Assembly (NCBI RefSeq): GCF_002197815.1
Contig: NZ_NIUB01000001.1
Coordinates: 62,001 to 126,000, forward strand
Reading direction: 5' to 3'
Source: Pseudomonas oleovorans subsp. oleovorans
GTDB lineage: Bacteria > Pseudomonadota > Gammaproteobacteria > Pseudomonadales > Pseudomonadaceae
DNA length: 64,000 nucleotides
Shown here piece by piece: positions 25,353-35,124 of this stretch. The notes below the pieces were generated by a model, which saw only the letters and a program-made list of their open reading frames with translations, was not told the DNA's origin and searched no databases. The position numbers and the translations under genes are program-made. Position 1 is the first letter of the stretch. Each line of letters starts with the position of its first letter.

Positions 25353-25399
25353 GCTCGCTTCGCCCTCCCTCCCGCCTTGCCGCCGAAGGATCGCCCCTC

Positions 25400-26773
25400 A
25401 TGCTCAAACGCACCAAGATCAACGCCTCAGTCAGCCCCAAGGGCAGCCTGGAAACCCTCTCGCAGCGCGAAGTTCAGCAACTGCGCGAAACCGGCTCCGG
25501 TAGCGTTTATCGCCTGTTTCGCCAGTGCGCACTGGCGATCCTCAACACCGGCTCGCACAGCGACAACGCCAAGACCATCCTCGAGGCCTACCCGGACTTC
25601 GAAGTGAAGATTCACCAGCAGGATCGCGGCATCCGCCTGGAGCTGATCAACGCGCCGGCCGACGCCTTCGTCGATGGCGAGATGATCGCCAGCACCCGCG
25701 AGATGCTGTTCAGCGCCCTGCGCGACATCGTCTACACGCAGAGTGAGCTGGAGAACAAACGCATCGACCTGGACAGCTCCGAAGGCATCACCGATTACGT
25801 TTTCCACCTGCTGCGCAACGCCCAGACCCTGCGCAGCGGCGTGGAGCCGAAGATGGTGGTGTGCTGGGGCGGCCACTCGATCAGCACCGAGGAATACAAG
25901 TACACCAAGAAGGTCGGCCACGAGCTCGGTCTACGCGGCCTGGACATCTGCACCGGCTGCGGCCCGGGTGTGATGAAGGGGCCGATGAAGGGTGCCACCA
26001 TCAGCCACGCCAAGCAGCGCAACCTCAAAGGCCGCTACCTGGGCCTGACCGAACCCGGCATCATTGCCGCCGAAGCGCCGAATCCGATCGTCAACGAGCT
26101 GGTGATCCTGCCGGACATCGAGAAGCGCCTGGAAGCCTTCGTCCGCGTCGGCCACGGCATCATCATCTTCCCGGGCGGCGCCGGCACTGCCGAAGAGTTC
26201 CTCTACCTGCTGGGTATCCTCACCCACCCGGACAACCAGGACCTGCCCTTCCCGGTCATCCTTACCGGCCCGAAGAGCGCCGGGCCGTATCTGCAGCAGC
26301 TGCATGACTTCATTGGAGCGACCCTCGGTGAGGCCGCACAGCAGCGCTACCGCATGATCGTCAACGACCCGGCCGAAGTCGCCCGCGAGATGGCCGTCGG
26401 CATCAAGGCCGTGCGCCAGTTCCGCCGCGAGCGCAACGACGCCTTCCACTTCAACTGGCTGCTGAAGATCGACGAAAGCTTCCAGCACCCGTTCGAGCCG
26501 ACCCACGAAGCCATGGCCAGCCTCAACCTCACCCGCGAGCAGCCGTTGCATCACCTGGCCGCCAACCTGCGCCGTGCGTTCTCCGGCATCGTCGCGGGCA
26601 ACGTCAAGGAGAACGGCATCCGCCTGATCGAGGAGCACGGCCCCTACGAGATTCGCGGTGAAACCACCATCATGCGCCCGCTGGATCGCCTGCTGCAGGC
26701 CTTCGTCGAGCAGCACCGCATGAAGCTGCCGGGCGGCAGTGCCTATGAGCCCTGCTATCGGGTAGTCGACTGA
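25400..26773 (+). CDS. ppnN: nucleotide 5'-monophosphate nucleosidase, LOG family (PpnN/YgdH)
   Basis: 457-aa protein of the lysine-decarboxylase-like (LOG) Rossmann superfamily. The central domain carries CTGCGPGVMKGPMKGA near residue 190 and the signature PGGAGTAEEFLYLLG near 258. The long N- and C-terminal extensions fit PpnN, which cleaves purine and pyrimidine 5'-NMPs to base and ribose 5-phosphate and is regulated by (p)ppGpp in E. coli. The start MLKRTKINASVSPKGS follows AAGGA. Old annotations as lysine decarboxylase do not fit this motif. It stands alone between metF and the solute-binding gene. Confidence 0.9.
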   Translation: MLKRTKINASVSPKGSLETLSQREVQQLRETGSGSVYRLFRQCALAILNTGSHSDNAKTILEAYPDFEVKIHQQDRGIRLELINAPADAFVDGEMIASTREMLFSALRDIVYTQSELENKRIDLDSSEGITDYVFHLLRNAQTLRSGVEPKMVVCWGGHSISTEEYKYTKKVGHELGLRGLDICTGCGPGVMKGPMKGATISHAKQRNLKGRYLGLTEPGIIAAEAPNPIVNELVILPDIEKRLEAFVRVGHGIIIFPGGAGTAEEFLYLLGILTHPDNQDLPFPVILTGPKSAGPYLQQLHDFIGATLGEAAQQRYRMIVNDPAEVAREMAVGIKAVRQFRRERNDAFHFNWLLKIDESFQHPFEPTHEAMASLNLTREQPLHHLAANLRRAFSGIVAGNVKENGIRLIEEHGPYEIRGETTIMRPLDRLLQAFVEQHRMKLPGGSAYEPCYRVVD

Positions 26774-26825
26774 AGCTGCGCAAGACGCACTTTCACGGCA
26801 CCCGCAAAATCGCTAATCTGGCGCG

Positions 26826-27584
26826 ATGCCATTATTCCAGCGCCAGATTATCGCCACTCTTTTACTGTGCTGTTGCGCCTTCGCCGCCCGCGGCGAAACG
26901 CTGCGCCTGGTCACGGATGCCTGGGCGCCCTACGTCTACGAGGAAGACGGCCAGGCCGCTGGCCTCGACTACGAGATCACCCGCGAGGTGCTGCAGCGCC
27001 TGGGGGTAAAGCTGGACCTGCAGTTCCTGCCGTGGAAGCGCTGCCTGCTGGAGCTGGAACTAGGCAATGCAGACGGCATTCTGGATATTTTCCATCTGCC
27101 CGAGCGCGAAACGAGCATGCTCTTCGTCGAAGAGCCGCTGAGTGACGTCGAACTCGTGCTGTTCTACGCACGTAACCGCCCCTACCCCTATGAGAGCCTG
27201 AAAGACCTGCGCGACCTGGTGATCGGCATCTCGCCAGGCTACTGGTACAACGACGAAACCTTCCGCAACTCACCCTTGTTCAGTCGCGAAGAGGCTCCGA
27301 CTCACGAGGCCAATCTGGGCAAGCTGATCCGCCACCGCGTCGATCTGGTCATCAATGACCGTCGCGCCGGCCTCTATCTGACCACCCAGATGGGCTTGCA
27401 ACAGCAGGTCGACTACAACCGCAAGGCGGTCGGCCACGACCGTCTATACCTCGCGCTGCGTCACGACCCTGCCCTGGCTAGCCTGGCCAGGGACTTCGCT
27501 GACGAACTGCGCCGCTTCAAGCGCGAACCTGCCTATGCCCAGCTGCAGCAGCGCTACGCCAACCCCGATCGACTCAGGCCGTGA
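26826..27584 (+). CDS. periplasmic solute-binding protein (SBP family 3)
   Basis: 252-aa exported protein with a signal peptide ([20 protein letters not shown], cleavage near ARG-ET) and a type 2 periplasmic-binding fold. Family-3 features include [20 protein letters not shown] at the mature N-terminus and [16 protein letters not shown]. No ABC permease or ATPase is adjacent, so it may serve a distant transporter or act as a sensory domain protein. The ligand, perhaps an amino acid, is not deducible. Confidence 0.8.
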   Translation: MPLFQRQIIATLLLCCCAFAARGETLRLVTDAWAPYVYEEDGQAAGLDYEITREVLQRLGVKLDLQFLPWKRCLLELELGNADGILDIFHLPERETSMLFVEEPLSDVELVLFYARNRPYPYESLKDLRDLVIGISPGYWYNDETFRNSPLFSREEAPTHEANLGKLIRHRVDLVINDRRAGLYLTTQMGLQQQVDYNRKAVGHDRLYLALRHDPALASLARDFADELRRFKREPAYAQLQQRYANPDRLRP

Positions 27585-27626
27585 ACCAACCGACAGGCTG
27601 GTAGCTGCGCAAGGCCTCAGCTCTGT

Positions 27627-27632
27627 TATACT
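27627..27632 (+). promoter_or_regulatory. candidate -10 element upstream of rhlE
   Basis: TATACT at 27627-27632 is the best -10 match in the gap before rhlE. The -35 region is weak. It would give a 5' leader of about 130 bases; long leaders are common for cold-inducible RNA helicases. Confidence 0.4.
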
Positions 27633-27771
27633 CGGGGCTTCCCGCCAGGCTTGCGCCCGGATGCTAGCTCCCAGAAGCCAGCAGTACCGGACGGGATCAC
27701 GCCCCCCACGTGTGATTCAAGCCAGGCTCTACACCCCCAGGGCCACGCCCTCACTTAGTACAGGATTGCTC

Positions 27772-29661
27772 ATGTCCTTTGCCTCCCTCGGTCTCTCCGA
27801 GGCTTTAGTCCGTGCGGTCGAAGCCGCCGGCTACACCCAGCCCACTCCGGTGCAACAGCGGGCCATTCCCGCCGTGTTGCAAGGTCGCGATCTCATGGTG
27901 GCGGCCCAGACGGGTACAGGTAAGACGGGCGGTTTCGCCCTGCCGATCCTCGAACGCCTGTTTCCGGGCGGTCATCCGGATCGCGAACAACGTCACGGCC
28001 CGAAACAACCGCGCGTGCTGGTGCTGACACCCACCCGCGAACTGGCCGCCCAGGTGCATGACAGCTTCAAGGTCTATGCCCGCGATTTGAAATTTGTCAG
28101 CGCCTGCATCTTCGGCGGCGTTGGCATGAACCCGCAGGTCCAGGCCCTGGCCAAGGGCGTGGACGTGCTCGTGGCCTGCCCCGGGCGCCTGCTCGACCTG
28201 GCCAACCAGAAGGCCATCGACCTGTCGCACGTGGAAATTCTCGTCCTCGACGAAGCCGACCGCATGCTCGACATGGGCTTCATCCACGACGTGAAGAAGG
28301 TGCTGGCCAAGCTGCCGGCGCAGCGCCAGAACCTGCTGTTCTCGGCGACCTTCTCCAAGGACATCACCGACCTGGCCGGCAAGCTGCTGCGCAACCCCGA
28401 GCGCATCGAGGTGACGCCGCCGAACACCACGGTCGAGCGCATCGAACAGCGCGTGTTCCACCTGGCCTCCAGCCACAAGCGCGCCCTGCTCGCCCACCTG
28501 ATCACCCAGGGCGCCTGGGAACAGGTGCTGGTGTTCACTCGCACCAAGCACGGCGCCAACCGCCTCGCCGAATACCTCGATAAGCACGGCCTGCCGGCCG
28601 TCGCGATCCACGGCAACAAGAGCCAGAACGCGCGCACCAAGGCCCTGGCCGACTTCAAGGCGAACCAGGTGCGCATCCTGGTGGCCACCGATATCGCCGC
28701 CCGCGGCCTGGATATCGACCAACTGCCGCACGTGGTCAACTTCGAGTTGCCCAACGTCGAGGAAGATTACGTGCACCGCATCGGCCGCACCGGCCGCGCC
28801 GGGCGTAGCGGCGAGGCGATCTCGCTGGTGGCGCCGGACGAAGAGAAGCTGCTCAAGAGCATCGAGCGGATGACCAAGCAAAAGATCCCCGATGGCGATC
28901 TGCTGGGATTCGATGCCAGCACCGTGGAAGCGGAACGTCCGGAAGTGCGCGAACCACGTCAGCCGCGCAATGCCGGGCCGAAAAAGGCCAAAGCCGAAGG
29001 CGCCGACAAGCCCCAGCGCGAGCGCAACAACGGTGGTCGTCGAGACAAGGGCAAGGACAGCGGCAAGGAGCAGAAAGCCAAGCCGCAGCAGCAGGGTCAG
29101 GGTCAGGGTCAGGGTCAGAATCGCCGTGGTCAGCAACCGCGCAACCAGAGCCGTGGCGCCGCCCCGGCCATTCCACCCTTGCCTCCGGACCGCGACCCGG
29201 AAGAGTTCCTCGACGACGAAATCGATAATTTTGGCAACCGTGCCGATTACGTACCGGTGCAGAACAAGCCGCAAGGTCGCGGCCGTCGTTCAGGCGGTGG
29301 GTCGGCTGGCAATGGCGCTGCTCAGGGCCAAGGCCAGAGAGCCAACAGCAACAACAGGCAGCCCCGCAGCAACGCTGGCGCCCCCCCCGCTAAGAATCGT
29401 GGCCAGGGTGGTCAGGGCCGTAACGGCGGTGGCGGTGGCCGCGGCCGACCGGCGGACGGTCGCATCACCTCGCTGGATCGCGACGAGCTGCCACGCGCCG
29501 AAGCGGCCGTGCGCAACCCGCGCGAAAAGCAGCCGATCATCGTGCACAAGGGCTCTCGCCTGGATCGTTTCCCCAGCGCCGAGCAGCTCGACGAGTTGAG
29601 CAACAGCACTCGTCCACGCAGCGAGAAGCCGGCGCTGCTGACGCGTAACCGCGAAGAGTAA
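27772..29661 (+). CDS. rhlE: DEAD-box RNA helicase, RhlE-type with long basic C-terminal tail
   Basis: 629-aa ATP-dependent RNA helicase. In order: Q motif ([19 protein letters not shown]), Walker [15 protein letters not shown] near residue 45, [13 protein letters not shown] box [12 protein letters not shown] near 160, SAT in [11 protein letters not shown], then domain 2 ending [15 protein letters not shown] near 340. After about residue 385 comes a 245-residue low-complexity tail rich in K, R, G, Q and N, with a GQ repeat coded by four tandem CAGGGT units (29092-29115). Such tails bind RNA and degradosome partners in pseudomonads. The start [13 protein letters not shown] is the family start. 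Confidence 0.92.
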   Translation: MSFASLGLSEALVRAVEAAGYTQPTPVQQRAIPAVLQGRDLMVAAQTGTGKTGGFALPILERLFPGGHPDREQRHGPKQPRVLVLTPTRELAAQVHDSFKVYARDLKFVSACIFGGVGMNPQVQALAKGVDVLVACPGRLLDLANQKAIDLSHVEILVLDEADRMLDMGFIHDVKKVLAKLPAQRQNLLFSATFSKDITDLAGKLLRNPERIEVTPPNTTVERIEQRVFHLASSHKRALLAHLITQGAWEQVLVFTRTKHGANRLAEYLDKHGLPAVAIHGNKSQNARTKALADFKANQVRILVATDIAARGLDIDQLPHVVNFELPNVEEDYVHRIGRTGRAGRSGEAISLVAPDEEKLLKSIERMTKQKIPDGDLLGFDASTVEAERPEVREPRQPRNAGPKKAKAEGADKPQRERNNGGRRDKGKDSGKEQKAKPQQQGQGQGQGQNRRGQQPRNQSRGAAPAIPPLPPDRDPEEFLDDEIDNFGNRADYVPVQNKPQGRGRRSGGGSAGNGAAQGQGQRANSNNRQPRSNAGAPPAKNRGQGGQGRNGGGGGRGRPADGRITSLDRDELPRAEAAVRNPREKQPIIVHKGSRLDRFPSAEQLDELSNSTRPRSEKPALLTRNREE

Positions 29662-29676
29662 GCTGCCGCGCTAACG

Positions 29677-29707
29677 AAAACGCCACCCCATGGGGTGGCG
29701 TTTTTGT
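29677..29707 (+). terminator. intrinsic terminator after rhlE
   Basis: A 28-base perfect palindrome, AAAACGCCACCCCA (29677-29690) with its complement (29691-29704), is followed by TTGTT. The T-rich 3' side and position 16 bases after the stop make it a strong terminator. It would also work on the other strand. Confidence 0.9.
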
Positions 29708-29792
29708 TGCTGCCGACAGAGTTAGGATAAACGGCTAAATAGCCCTCTCCCGCCCTACGGGCGAATCAGCTGGCCGCAAGCGGCCGTCTTCT

Positions 29793-30368
29793 TTACTGAC
29801 GAATGCCTTCTACGGAAATGATCAGCTCGACGGTTTGCGAAGCCGGGCCGAGATCCATGGAAATGTCGAAGTCCTTCAGCGTCAGGGTAGTGCTGCCTTC
29901 GAAGCCAGCGCGGTAGCCACCCCACGGATCCTTGCCTTCGCCAATGAACTTGGCAGCGATCACCACCGGCTTGGTCACGCCGTTCAGGGTCAGGTTGCCG
30001 GTCACGTCGGCAGTGCCTTCGCCAGTGGACTTGACCGAAGTGGATTCGAAGGTGGCAGTAGCGTGCTTGCTCGCATTGAGGAAGTCGGCGCTGCGGATGT
30101 GCTTGTCACGTTCGGCATGGTTGGTGTCGACGCTGGCGGTCTTCAGGGTCACGTTGACCTTGCTCGCCTCGGGGTTGGCAGCGTCATAGCTGAACGTACC
30201 GTCGAAATCCTTGAAGGTGCCGTACAGCCAGCTGTAGCCCAGGTGGCTGATCTTGAAGTTGACGAAGGCATGCTGGCCTTGCTTGTCGATGGCGTAGTCG
30301 GCGGCCATGGCCTGGCCGCCCATCAGGGCCGAGCCCAGAACCAGTGCAGCGAGAGCGTTCTTCAACAT
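29793..30368 (-). CDS. yceI: YceI-family periplasmic protein
   Basis: 191-aa lipocalin-like protein with a signal peptide ([20 protein letters not shown], cleavage at AMA-AD). The YceI fold is shown by [20 protein letters not shown] near residue 35, [20 protein letters not shown] near 85, and [13 protein letters not shown] near 120. Family members bind polyisoprenoids such as ubiquinone precursors. GGAGAACACCCC precedes the start. It follows a cytochrome b561 gene on the same strand with a 58-base gap, the yceJ-yceI arrangement of enterics and pseudomonads. Confidence 0.93.
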   Translation of the reverse strand: MLKNALAALVLGSALMGGQAMAADYAIDKQGQHAFVNFKISHLGYSWLYGTFKDFDGTFSYDAANPEASKVNVTLKTASVDTNHAERDKHIRSADFLNASKHATATFESTSVKSTGEGTADVTGNLTLNGVTKPVVIAAKFIGEGKDPWGGYRAGFEGSTTLTLKDFDISMDLGPASQTVELIISVEGIRQ

Positions 30369-30426
30369 GGGGTGTTCTCCTTGCGAGGTTGTCGATCTAG
30401 ATGGGCCTTGGCCCGATTTGAATGCT

Positions 30427-30972
30427 TCAGCGCCCGAACATCCGCAGCAGGGTGCTGTCGCGGTCGATGAAATGATGCTTGAGTGCAGCCATGCCATGCA
30501 GGCCAGCGAAAATCACCAGGCCCCAGGCCAGGTATTCGTGAATGGCTCCGGCAATGTCTTCCTGTTGCGTGATACCGGTCAGGGTGGCCGGCACACTGAA
30601 CAGGCCAAACACCTCGATGCCACGGCCATCGGCGGTGGAAATCAGGTAACCGGAAATCATCACACCGAAAAGGCCAAGATAGAGGACGCCATGACCCAGC
30701 TTGGAAGCCAGGCGCGTGAGCCGGCCATGGCTGGCAAGCGGCGCGGGCGCCGGGTTGAGCAAACGCCACAGCACGCGCAGAAGCATGACGGCGAACAACA
30801 GGATGCCGATGCTCTTGTGCAGGTCAGGTGCACTCTGGCGCCACGGGTCGTAGTAGCTGAGCCCCACCATCCAGAAGCCGAGGCCAAACAGGCCAAAGAC
30901 GACCAGCGCGACCGACCAGTGCAGCAGCACGCTGACCAGGCCATAACGAGCAGAGGTATTGCGCCATTGCAT
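30427..30972 (-). CDS. cytochrome b561 family membrane protein
   Basis: 181-aa protein with four hydrophobic helices. Conserved histidines for two b-type haems are placed as in CybB/Yce[13 protein letters not shown] (near residue 18), [18 protein letters not shown] (near 50), [16 protein letters not shown] (near 94) and [20 protein letters not shown] (near 144). It is likely to exchange electrons with quinone in the inner membrane. It is first in a two-gene unit with yceI. The ATG at 30972 is the natural start. Confidence 0.9.
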   Translation of the reverse strand: MQWRNTSARYGLVSVLLHWSVALVVFGLFGLGFWMVGLSYYDPWRQSAPDLHKSIGILLFAVMLLRVLWRLLNPAPAPLASHGRLTRLASKLGHGVLYLGLFGVMISGYLISTADGRGIEVFGLFSVPATLTGITQQEDIAGAIHEYLAWGLVIFAGLHGMAALKHHFIDRDSTLLRMFGR

Positions 30973-31228
30973 GGTGGCTTCCCTAATCCAGATCCGAGCA
31001 AGACTAACGACAAATATATTGATTTAAAGCGGAAAATTTCGCTATGAAATATCGAGAAATGCGATGTTTCATTTCGACTTCCTTGCGCTGACCAGTTTAG
31101 TTCAACGCGCTCGTTGCAGAGTTCATCGGCAGCAGAACGGACGGTGCATGGCACCAGACCAGCGGCAGCGAGCACGCCTCACTGGTGGCTTCTGGTAGGC
31201 TGTGCCGCCGAACCCTGGGAGATTTCGC

Positions 31229-32632
31229 ATGAGCCTGAACGACCACTGGATGCAACGCGACCTCGACGTGTTGTGGCACCCCTGCACCCAGATGAAGGAT
31301 CACGAGCGCCTGCCACTGGTGGCGATTCGCAAGGCCTCAGGCGTATGGCTGGAGGACTTCGACGGCAAGCGCTACCTGGACGCGGTCAGCTCCTGGTGGG
31401 TCAATGTCTTCGGCCACGCCAACCCGCGCATCAACGCGCGCATTCGCGATCAGTTGGATAGTCTCGAGCACGTGATGCTCGCCGGTTTTACCCACCAACC
31501 GGTCATCGAGCTGTCCGAGCGCCTGGTGCAGATCACCCCGGCCGGCCTGACCAAGGTGTTCTACGCCGACAACGGTTCCTCAGGCATCGAAGTGGCGCTG
31601 AAGATGAGCTTTCACTACTGGCTCAACAGCGGCCAGGCAAGCAAGAAGCGCTTCATCACCCTGAGCAACAGCTATCACGGCGAAACGGTCGCAGCGATGT
31701 CGGTGGGCGACGTGTCGCTGTTCACCGACACCTACAAGCCCCTGCTGCTCGACACTATCAAGGTGCCCAGCCCGGACTGCTACCTGCGTCCCGAAGGCGT
31801 GAGCTGGGAGGAACACTCGCGCCTCATGTTCGCCCATATGCAACAGACCCTGGCCGAGCATCATCATGAGGTCGCAGCAGTGATCGTCGAGCCGCTGATC
31901 CAGGGGGCCGGCGGCATGCGCATGTACCACCCGATCTACCTCAAGCTTTTGCGCGAGGCCTGCGACCGCTATGGCGTGCACCTGATCCATGACGAGATTG
32001 CTGTCGGCTTCGGCCGCACCGGCACGATGTTCGCCTGCGAACAGGCCGGCATCACCCCGGACTTTCTGGTGCTATCCAAGGCACTGACCGGTGGTTACCT
32101 GCCGATGGCTGCGGTGCTGACCACCGATCAGGTGTACAGCGCCTTCTACGACGACTACGCCACGCTGCGCGCCTTTCTCCACTCGCACACCTACACCGGC
32201 AACCCGCTGGCCTGCGCCGCCGCGCTGGCGACGCTGGACATCTTCCGTGACGACGATGTGATCGAACGCAACAAGGCCCTGGCGGCGCGTATGGCCAGCG
32301 CCACTGCGCACCTGGCCGATCACCCGCATGTCGCCGAAGTGCGCCAGACCGGCATGGCTCTGGCCATCGAGATGGTGCAGGACAAGGCCAGCAAGGCAGC
32401 CTACCCCTGGCAGGAGCGGCGCGGCCTGCACGTCTACCAGCACGCACTGGAGCGCGGCGCGCTGCTGCGCCCACTGGGTAGCGTGGTGTATTTCCTGCCG
32501 CCCTATGTCATCACACCCGAGGAGATCGATTTCCTCGCCGAGGTGGCCAGCGAGGGCATCGATATCGCCACCCGAGAGTCAATCAGCGTGGCAGTGGACA
32601 ACCGTTACCCCGATCATCGCGATCCGGGCTGA
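31229..32632 (+). CDS. bioA: adenosylmethionine-8-amino-7-oxononanoate aminotransferase
   Basis: PLP class III aminotransferase (467 aa) of biotin synthesis, using SAM as amino donor to make 7,8-diaminopelargonate. Landmarks are SSWWVNVFGHANPRINARI near residue 54, FYADNGSSGIEVALKM near 111, LIHDEIAVGFGRTGTMFACE near 252, and the Schiff-base lysine in VLSKALTGGYLPMAAVL near 281. GGGAGATT precedes the ATG; the longer frame from 31202 is not homologous. It is not clustered with other bio genes here, and is followed by rsmE. Confidence 0.95.
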   Translation: MSLNDHWMQRDLDVLWHPCTQMKDHERLPLVAIRKASGVWLEDFDGKRYLDAVSSWWVNVFGHANPRINARIRDQLDSLEHVMLAGFTHQPVIELSERLVQITPAGLTKVFYADNGSSGIEVALKMSFHYWLNSGQASKKRFITLSNSYHGETVAAMSVGDVSLFTDTYKPLLLDTIKVPSPDCYLRPEGVSWEEHSRLMFAHMQQTLAEHHHEVAAVIVEPLIQGAGGMRMYHPIYLKLLREACDRYGVHLIHDEIAVGFGRTGTMFACEQAGITPDFLVLSKALTGGYLPMAAVLTTDQVYSAFYDDYATLRAFLHSHTYTGNPLACAAALATLDIFRDDDVIERNKALAARMASATAHLADHPHVAEVRQTGMALAIEMVQDKASKAAYPWQERRGLHVYQHALERGALLRPLGSVVYFLPPYVITPEEIDFLAEVASEGIDIATRESISVAVDNRYPDHRDPG

Positions 32633-32643
32633 CTCAGGAGCGG

Positions 32644-32663
32644 TGCGCACAGCGCACCCTACA
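32644..32663. repeat. short GTGCGC/GCGCAC repeat between bioA and rsmE
   Basis: The segment around GTGCGCACAGCGCACCCTAC is a partial member of a dispersed pseudomonad repeat that on the other strand begins GTAGGGTGCGC. It lies in the 67-base bioA-rsmE gap. Only one copy is present, so the call rests on resemblance. Confidence 0.4.
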
Positions 32664-32699
32664 GCTAGAATTCGCGCCTCTGCTCAAGGTTGATACGTC

Positions 32700-33425
32700 A
32701 TGCGCCTGTCCCGCTTCTTTATCGATGCCCCGCTCTCCCTCGGTCAACACGACTTGCCCGAAGCGCAGGCCCATTACATTGGCCGCGTGCTGCGCCATGC
32801 GGTGGGCGATGCCGTGCAGCTGTTCGACGGCAGCGGCCACGAATACCTCGGTGAGCTGATCGAGGTGGGCAAGAAAAGTGTGCGTGTCGAGCTGCGCGAG
32901 TCTATCGCCGGGCTGAGCGAATCGCCGCTGCGCATCCATCTGGGCCAGGGCCTGTCGCGTGGCGAGCGCATGGACTGGGCGATCCAGAAAGCCACCGAGC
33001 TGGGCGCCAGCGAAATCACCCCGATCGTCTCCGCGCGCTGCGAGGTACGCCTGAAGGACGAGCGCGCCGACAAGCGCATGACCCATTGGCGTCAGGTGGC
33101 GATCAGCGCCTGCGAGCAGTGTGGCCGCTCGGTATTGCCGGTGATCAACCCGCCGCAGGAGCTGGACACCTGGTTGCAGCAGATCGAAGCCGATCTGAAG
33201 CTGGTGCTGCACCCGGTTGCAGCCCCCCTGCAAAGCCACGACAAACCGAATAGCCTGGCCTTTCTCATCGGCCCTGAAGGCGGTTTGAGCGATGCCGAAG
33301 TCGACCAGGCCAAGGCCGCAGGCTTCCACTCCGCCCGTCTGGGCCCACGCGTCCTGCGCACGGAAACGGCCCCCGTGGTGGCCTTGAGCGTTGCCCAACA
33401 ACTCTGGGGCGACCTGCAGGCGTAA
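32700..33425 (+). CDS. rsmE: 16S rRNA (uracil1498-N3)-methyltransferase
   Basis: 241-aa SPOUT-fold methyltransferase that uses SAM to methylate U1498 of 16S rRNA. The N-terminal PUA-like domain (MRLSRFFIDAPLSLGQ, AQAHYIGRVLRHAVGDAVQL) is followed by the knot with LVLHPVA, FLIGPEGGLSDAEVDQA near residue 182, and LGPRVLRTETAPVVALSV near 214. The start is the only in-frame ATG near the conserved MRLSRFF. It follows bioA as in other pseudomonads. Confidence 0.95.
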   Translation: MRLSRFFIDAPLSLGQHDLPEAQAHYIGRVLRHAVGDAVQLFDGSGHEYLGELIEVGKKSVRVELRESIAGLSESPLRIHLGQGLSRGERMDWAIQKATELGASEITPIVSARCEVRLKDERADKRMTHWRQVAISACEQCGRSVLPVINPPQELDTWLQQIEADLKLVLHPVAAPLQSHDKPNSLAFLIGPEGGLSDAEVDQAKAAGFHSARLGPRVLRTETAPVVALSVAQQLWGDLQA

Positions 33426-33631
33426 AATGTCGCCTGAGCGTAACAAAATGTGATTTCAAGAGATTGCAAGTTCGACAGTCTTTGTCATGCTCTTCGCGCC
33501 GCATGCGCGGGCCGCTCACCAGCGAACTGCGCACGGCCGAGGCCGACGCCCGTTAGCGTCGGTTCTCTTCCAATAACAAACAACGGGCCTCGGCACCGCC
33601 CAAAAAGCGGCCGCATGCCCAGGAGCATTGC
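33426..33631 (+). promoter_or_regulatory. leader region of the agcS fragment
   Basis: A 206-base gap. It contains a CCGACGCCCGTTAGCGTCGG hairpin (about 33541-33560) and an AGGAG ribosome-binding site just before the ATG at 33632. I looked for a glycine riboswitch, common before such symporters, and did not find its conserved core. No convincing promoter could be fixed. Confidence 0.4.
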
Positions 33632-34804
33632 ATGAACGAACTGGTCTCGACCCTAAACGGTCTGATCTGGAGCCCGGCGCTGATCTTTCTATGTCTCGGC
33701 GTTGGTCTCTACTTCTCCCTGCGCGGCCGCTTCCTCCAGGTTCGCCACTTCAAAGAAATGATTCGCCTGATGTTCACCGGCAAGACCGATGAGCATGGCA
33801 TCACCTCCTTCCAGGCCCTGACCATGACCCTCGCCGGTCGCGTCGGTACCGGCAACATTGCTGGTGTGGCCACTGCGATCACCTTCGGTGGTCCGGGTGC
33901 CGTGTTCTGGATGTGGATGGTCGCCTTCCTCGGCGCCAGCTCGGCATTCGTCGAGTCCACCCTCGGTCAGGTGTACAAGGAAAAGCTCAACGGTGAATAC
34001 CGCGGCGGCCCGGCCTTCTACATCGAGCGCGGCCTGGGTCTGAAGTGGTACGCCTGGCTGTTCGCAATCGTTACCGTGTTCGCCTGCGGCCTGTTGCTGC
34101 CAGGCGTACAGGCCAACTCCATCGCCTCCAGCGTAGAAACCGCACTGGGTATCCACCCGAACACCACCGCCGCCATTCTGGCCATCATGCTGGGCCTGAT
34201 CATTTTCGGTGGTGTGAAGCGCATTGCCCGCTTCGCCGAGTTCGTGGTGCCGTTTATGGCACTGGGCTACATCCTGGTGGCCTGCGTCATCGTTCTGCTG
34301 AACATAGAGAAACTGCCGGAAGTGATATCACTGATTCTGCGCAGCGCCTTCGGTCTGGATGCCGGTTTCGGCGCCATCATCGGTATGGCGATCATGTGGG
34401 GGGTCAAACGCGGCGTTTACTCCAACGAAGCCGGTCAGGGTACTGGCCCGCACGCTTCGTCTGCTGCTGCGGTCAGCCACCCGGTCAAGCAAGGCCTGGT
34501 GCAGGGTTTCTCGGTCTATATCGACACCCTGTTCGTCTGCTCCGCCACCGCCTTCATGCTGCTGATCACCGGTCAGTACAACGTCCAGGCGCCTGATGGC
34601 AGCGCGATGTTCACCGGTATCGCCGGGGTGGCTGCAGGTCCGGGCTACGTACAGACCGCGATGGAAAACATCATGCCCGGCTTCGGTAACATCTTCGTTG
34701 CCGTCGCCCTGTTCTTCTTCGCCTTCACCACCATCGTGGCGTACTACTACATCGCAGAAACCAACATCGCCTACATTAACCGGGTATTCGGGAAAGGTTG
34801 TTGA
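33632..34804 (+). pseudogene. AgcS-type sodium:alanine/glycine symporter, truncated by insertion element
   Basis: The frame encodes the first ~383 residues of an APC-superfamily sodium:alanine symporter, with VGTGNIAGVATAITFGGPGA near residue 72, ESTLGQVYKEKLNGEYRGGP near 109 and GVKRGVYSNEAGQGTGPHAS near 254. After AYINR the frame enters the ISL3 element at 34782 and ends six residues later (VFGKGC). Relatives are about 480-490 aa, so roughly 100 C-terminal residues, including the last membrane helices, are missing. The remainder is not seen to the right of the element. The product is probably non-functional. Confidence 0.87.
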
Positions 34805-34899
34805 TTGAGCCTCACCCGTAGGGGGCTACAAATCGTTTTTGCATACGGGAAATCTTGTTGACACACCGCCTTGGTCGGGATACCTTCCTCCCGTCGCTG

Positions 34900-35124
34900 T
34901 AAGTCCAGCGGCCTGGGATTGGCGTCCCGGATTCAGAGGCGGACACAACCGCCGTTTTCGAGCGGTTTTTTTGTGCCCGCGGCATGGCTGCACCCGTTAT
35001 GGGCGGGCCGTGCGTGGGGGTCGAAAGACCCGCCGGCCCTCTGACCGGTACGCCAACCCGCACGGTTCCGCTCACCCAAATTGGCGTTTGGGCGCGGAGG
35101 TCAAGCCTTCAGAGGGAAACTGCC
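34900..35124 (+). ncRNA. structured leader resembling phage Ash-type 5' region
   Basis: The region before the antirepressor gene can fold: CCGTGCG (35008-35014) pairs with CGCACGG (35059-35065), enclosing a GGGTC-GAAA-GACCC tetraloop hairpin (35018-35031) and a CCGG/CCGG stem. A short in-frame reading frame from 34984 (MAAPVMGGPCVGVERPAGPL) runs into the antirepressor frame. This resembles the conserved Ash/ASH leader often seen before phage antirepressor-type genes; that likeness is from memory. An upstream GCGGTTTTTTTG stretch (about 34965) may be a terminator or slippery run. Its role is probably control of the downstream genes. Confidence 0.55.

Noticed and set aside
27805..29274. 489-codon antisense frame over rhlE
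   Set aside because: Shadow of a gene with clear DEAD-box motifs on the other strand.
30307..31047. Plus-strand frame over cytochrome b561
   Set aside because: Antisense shadow, rich in H, Q and A, with no start signal; the minus strand encodes four haem-b helices.
33426..33631. Glycine riboswitch before the AgcS-type gene
   Set aside because: Such symporters often have one, but the conserved aptamer core is not present.
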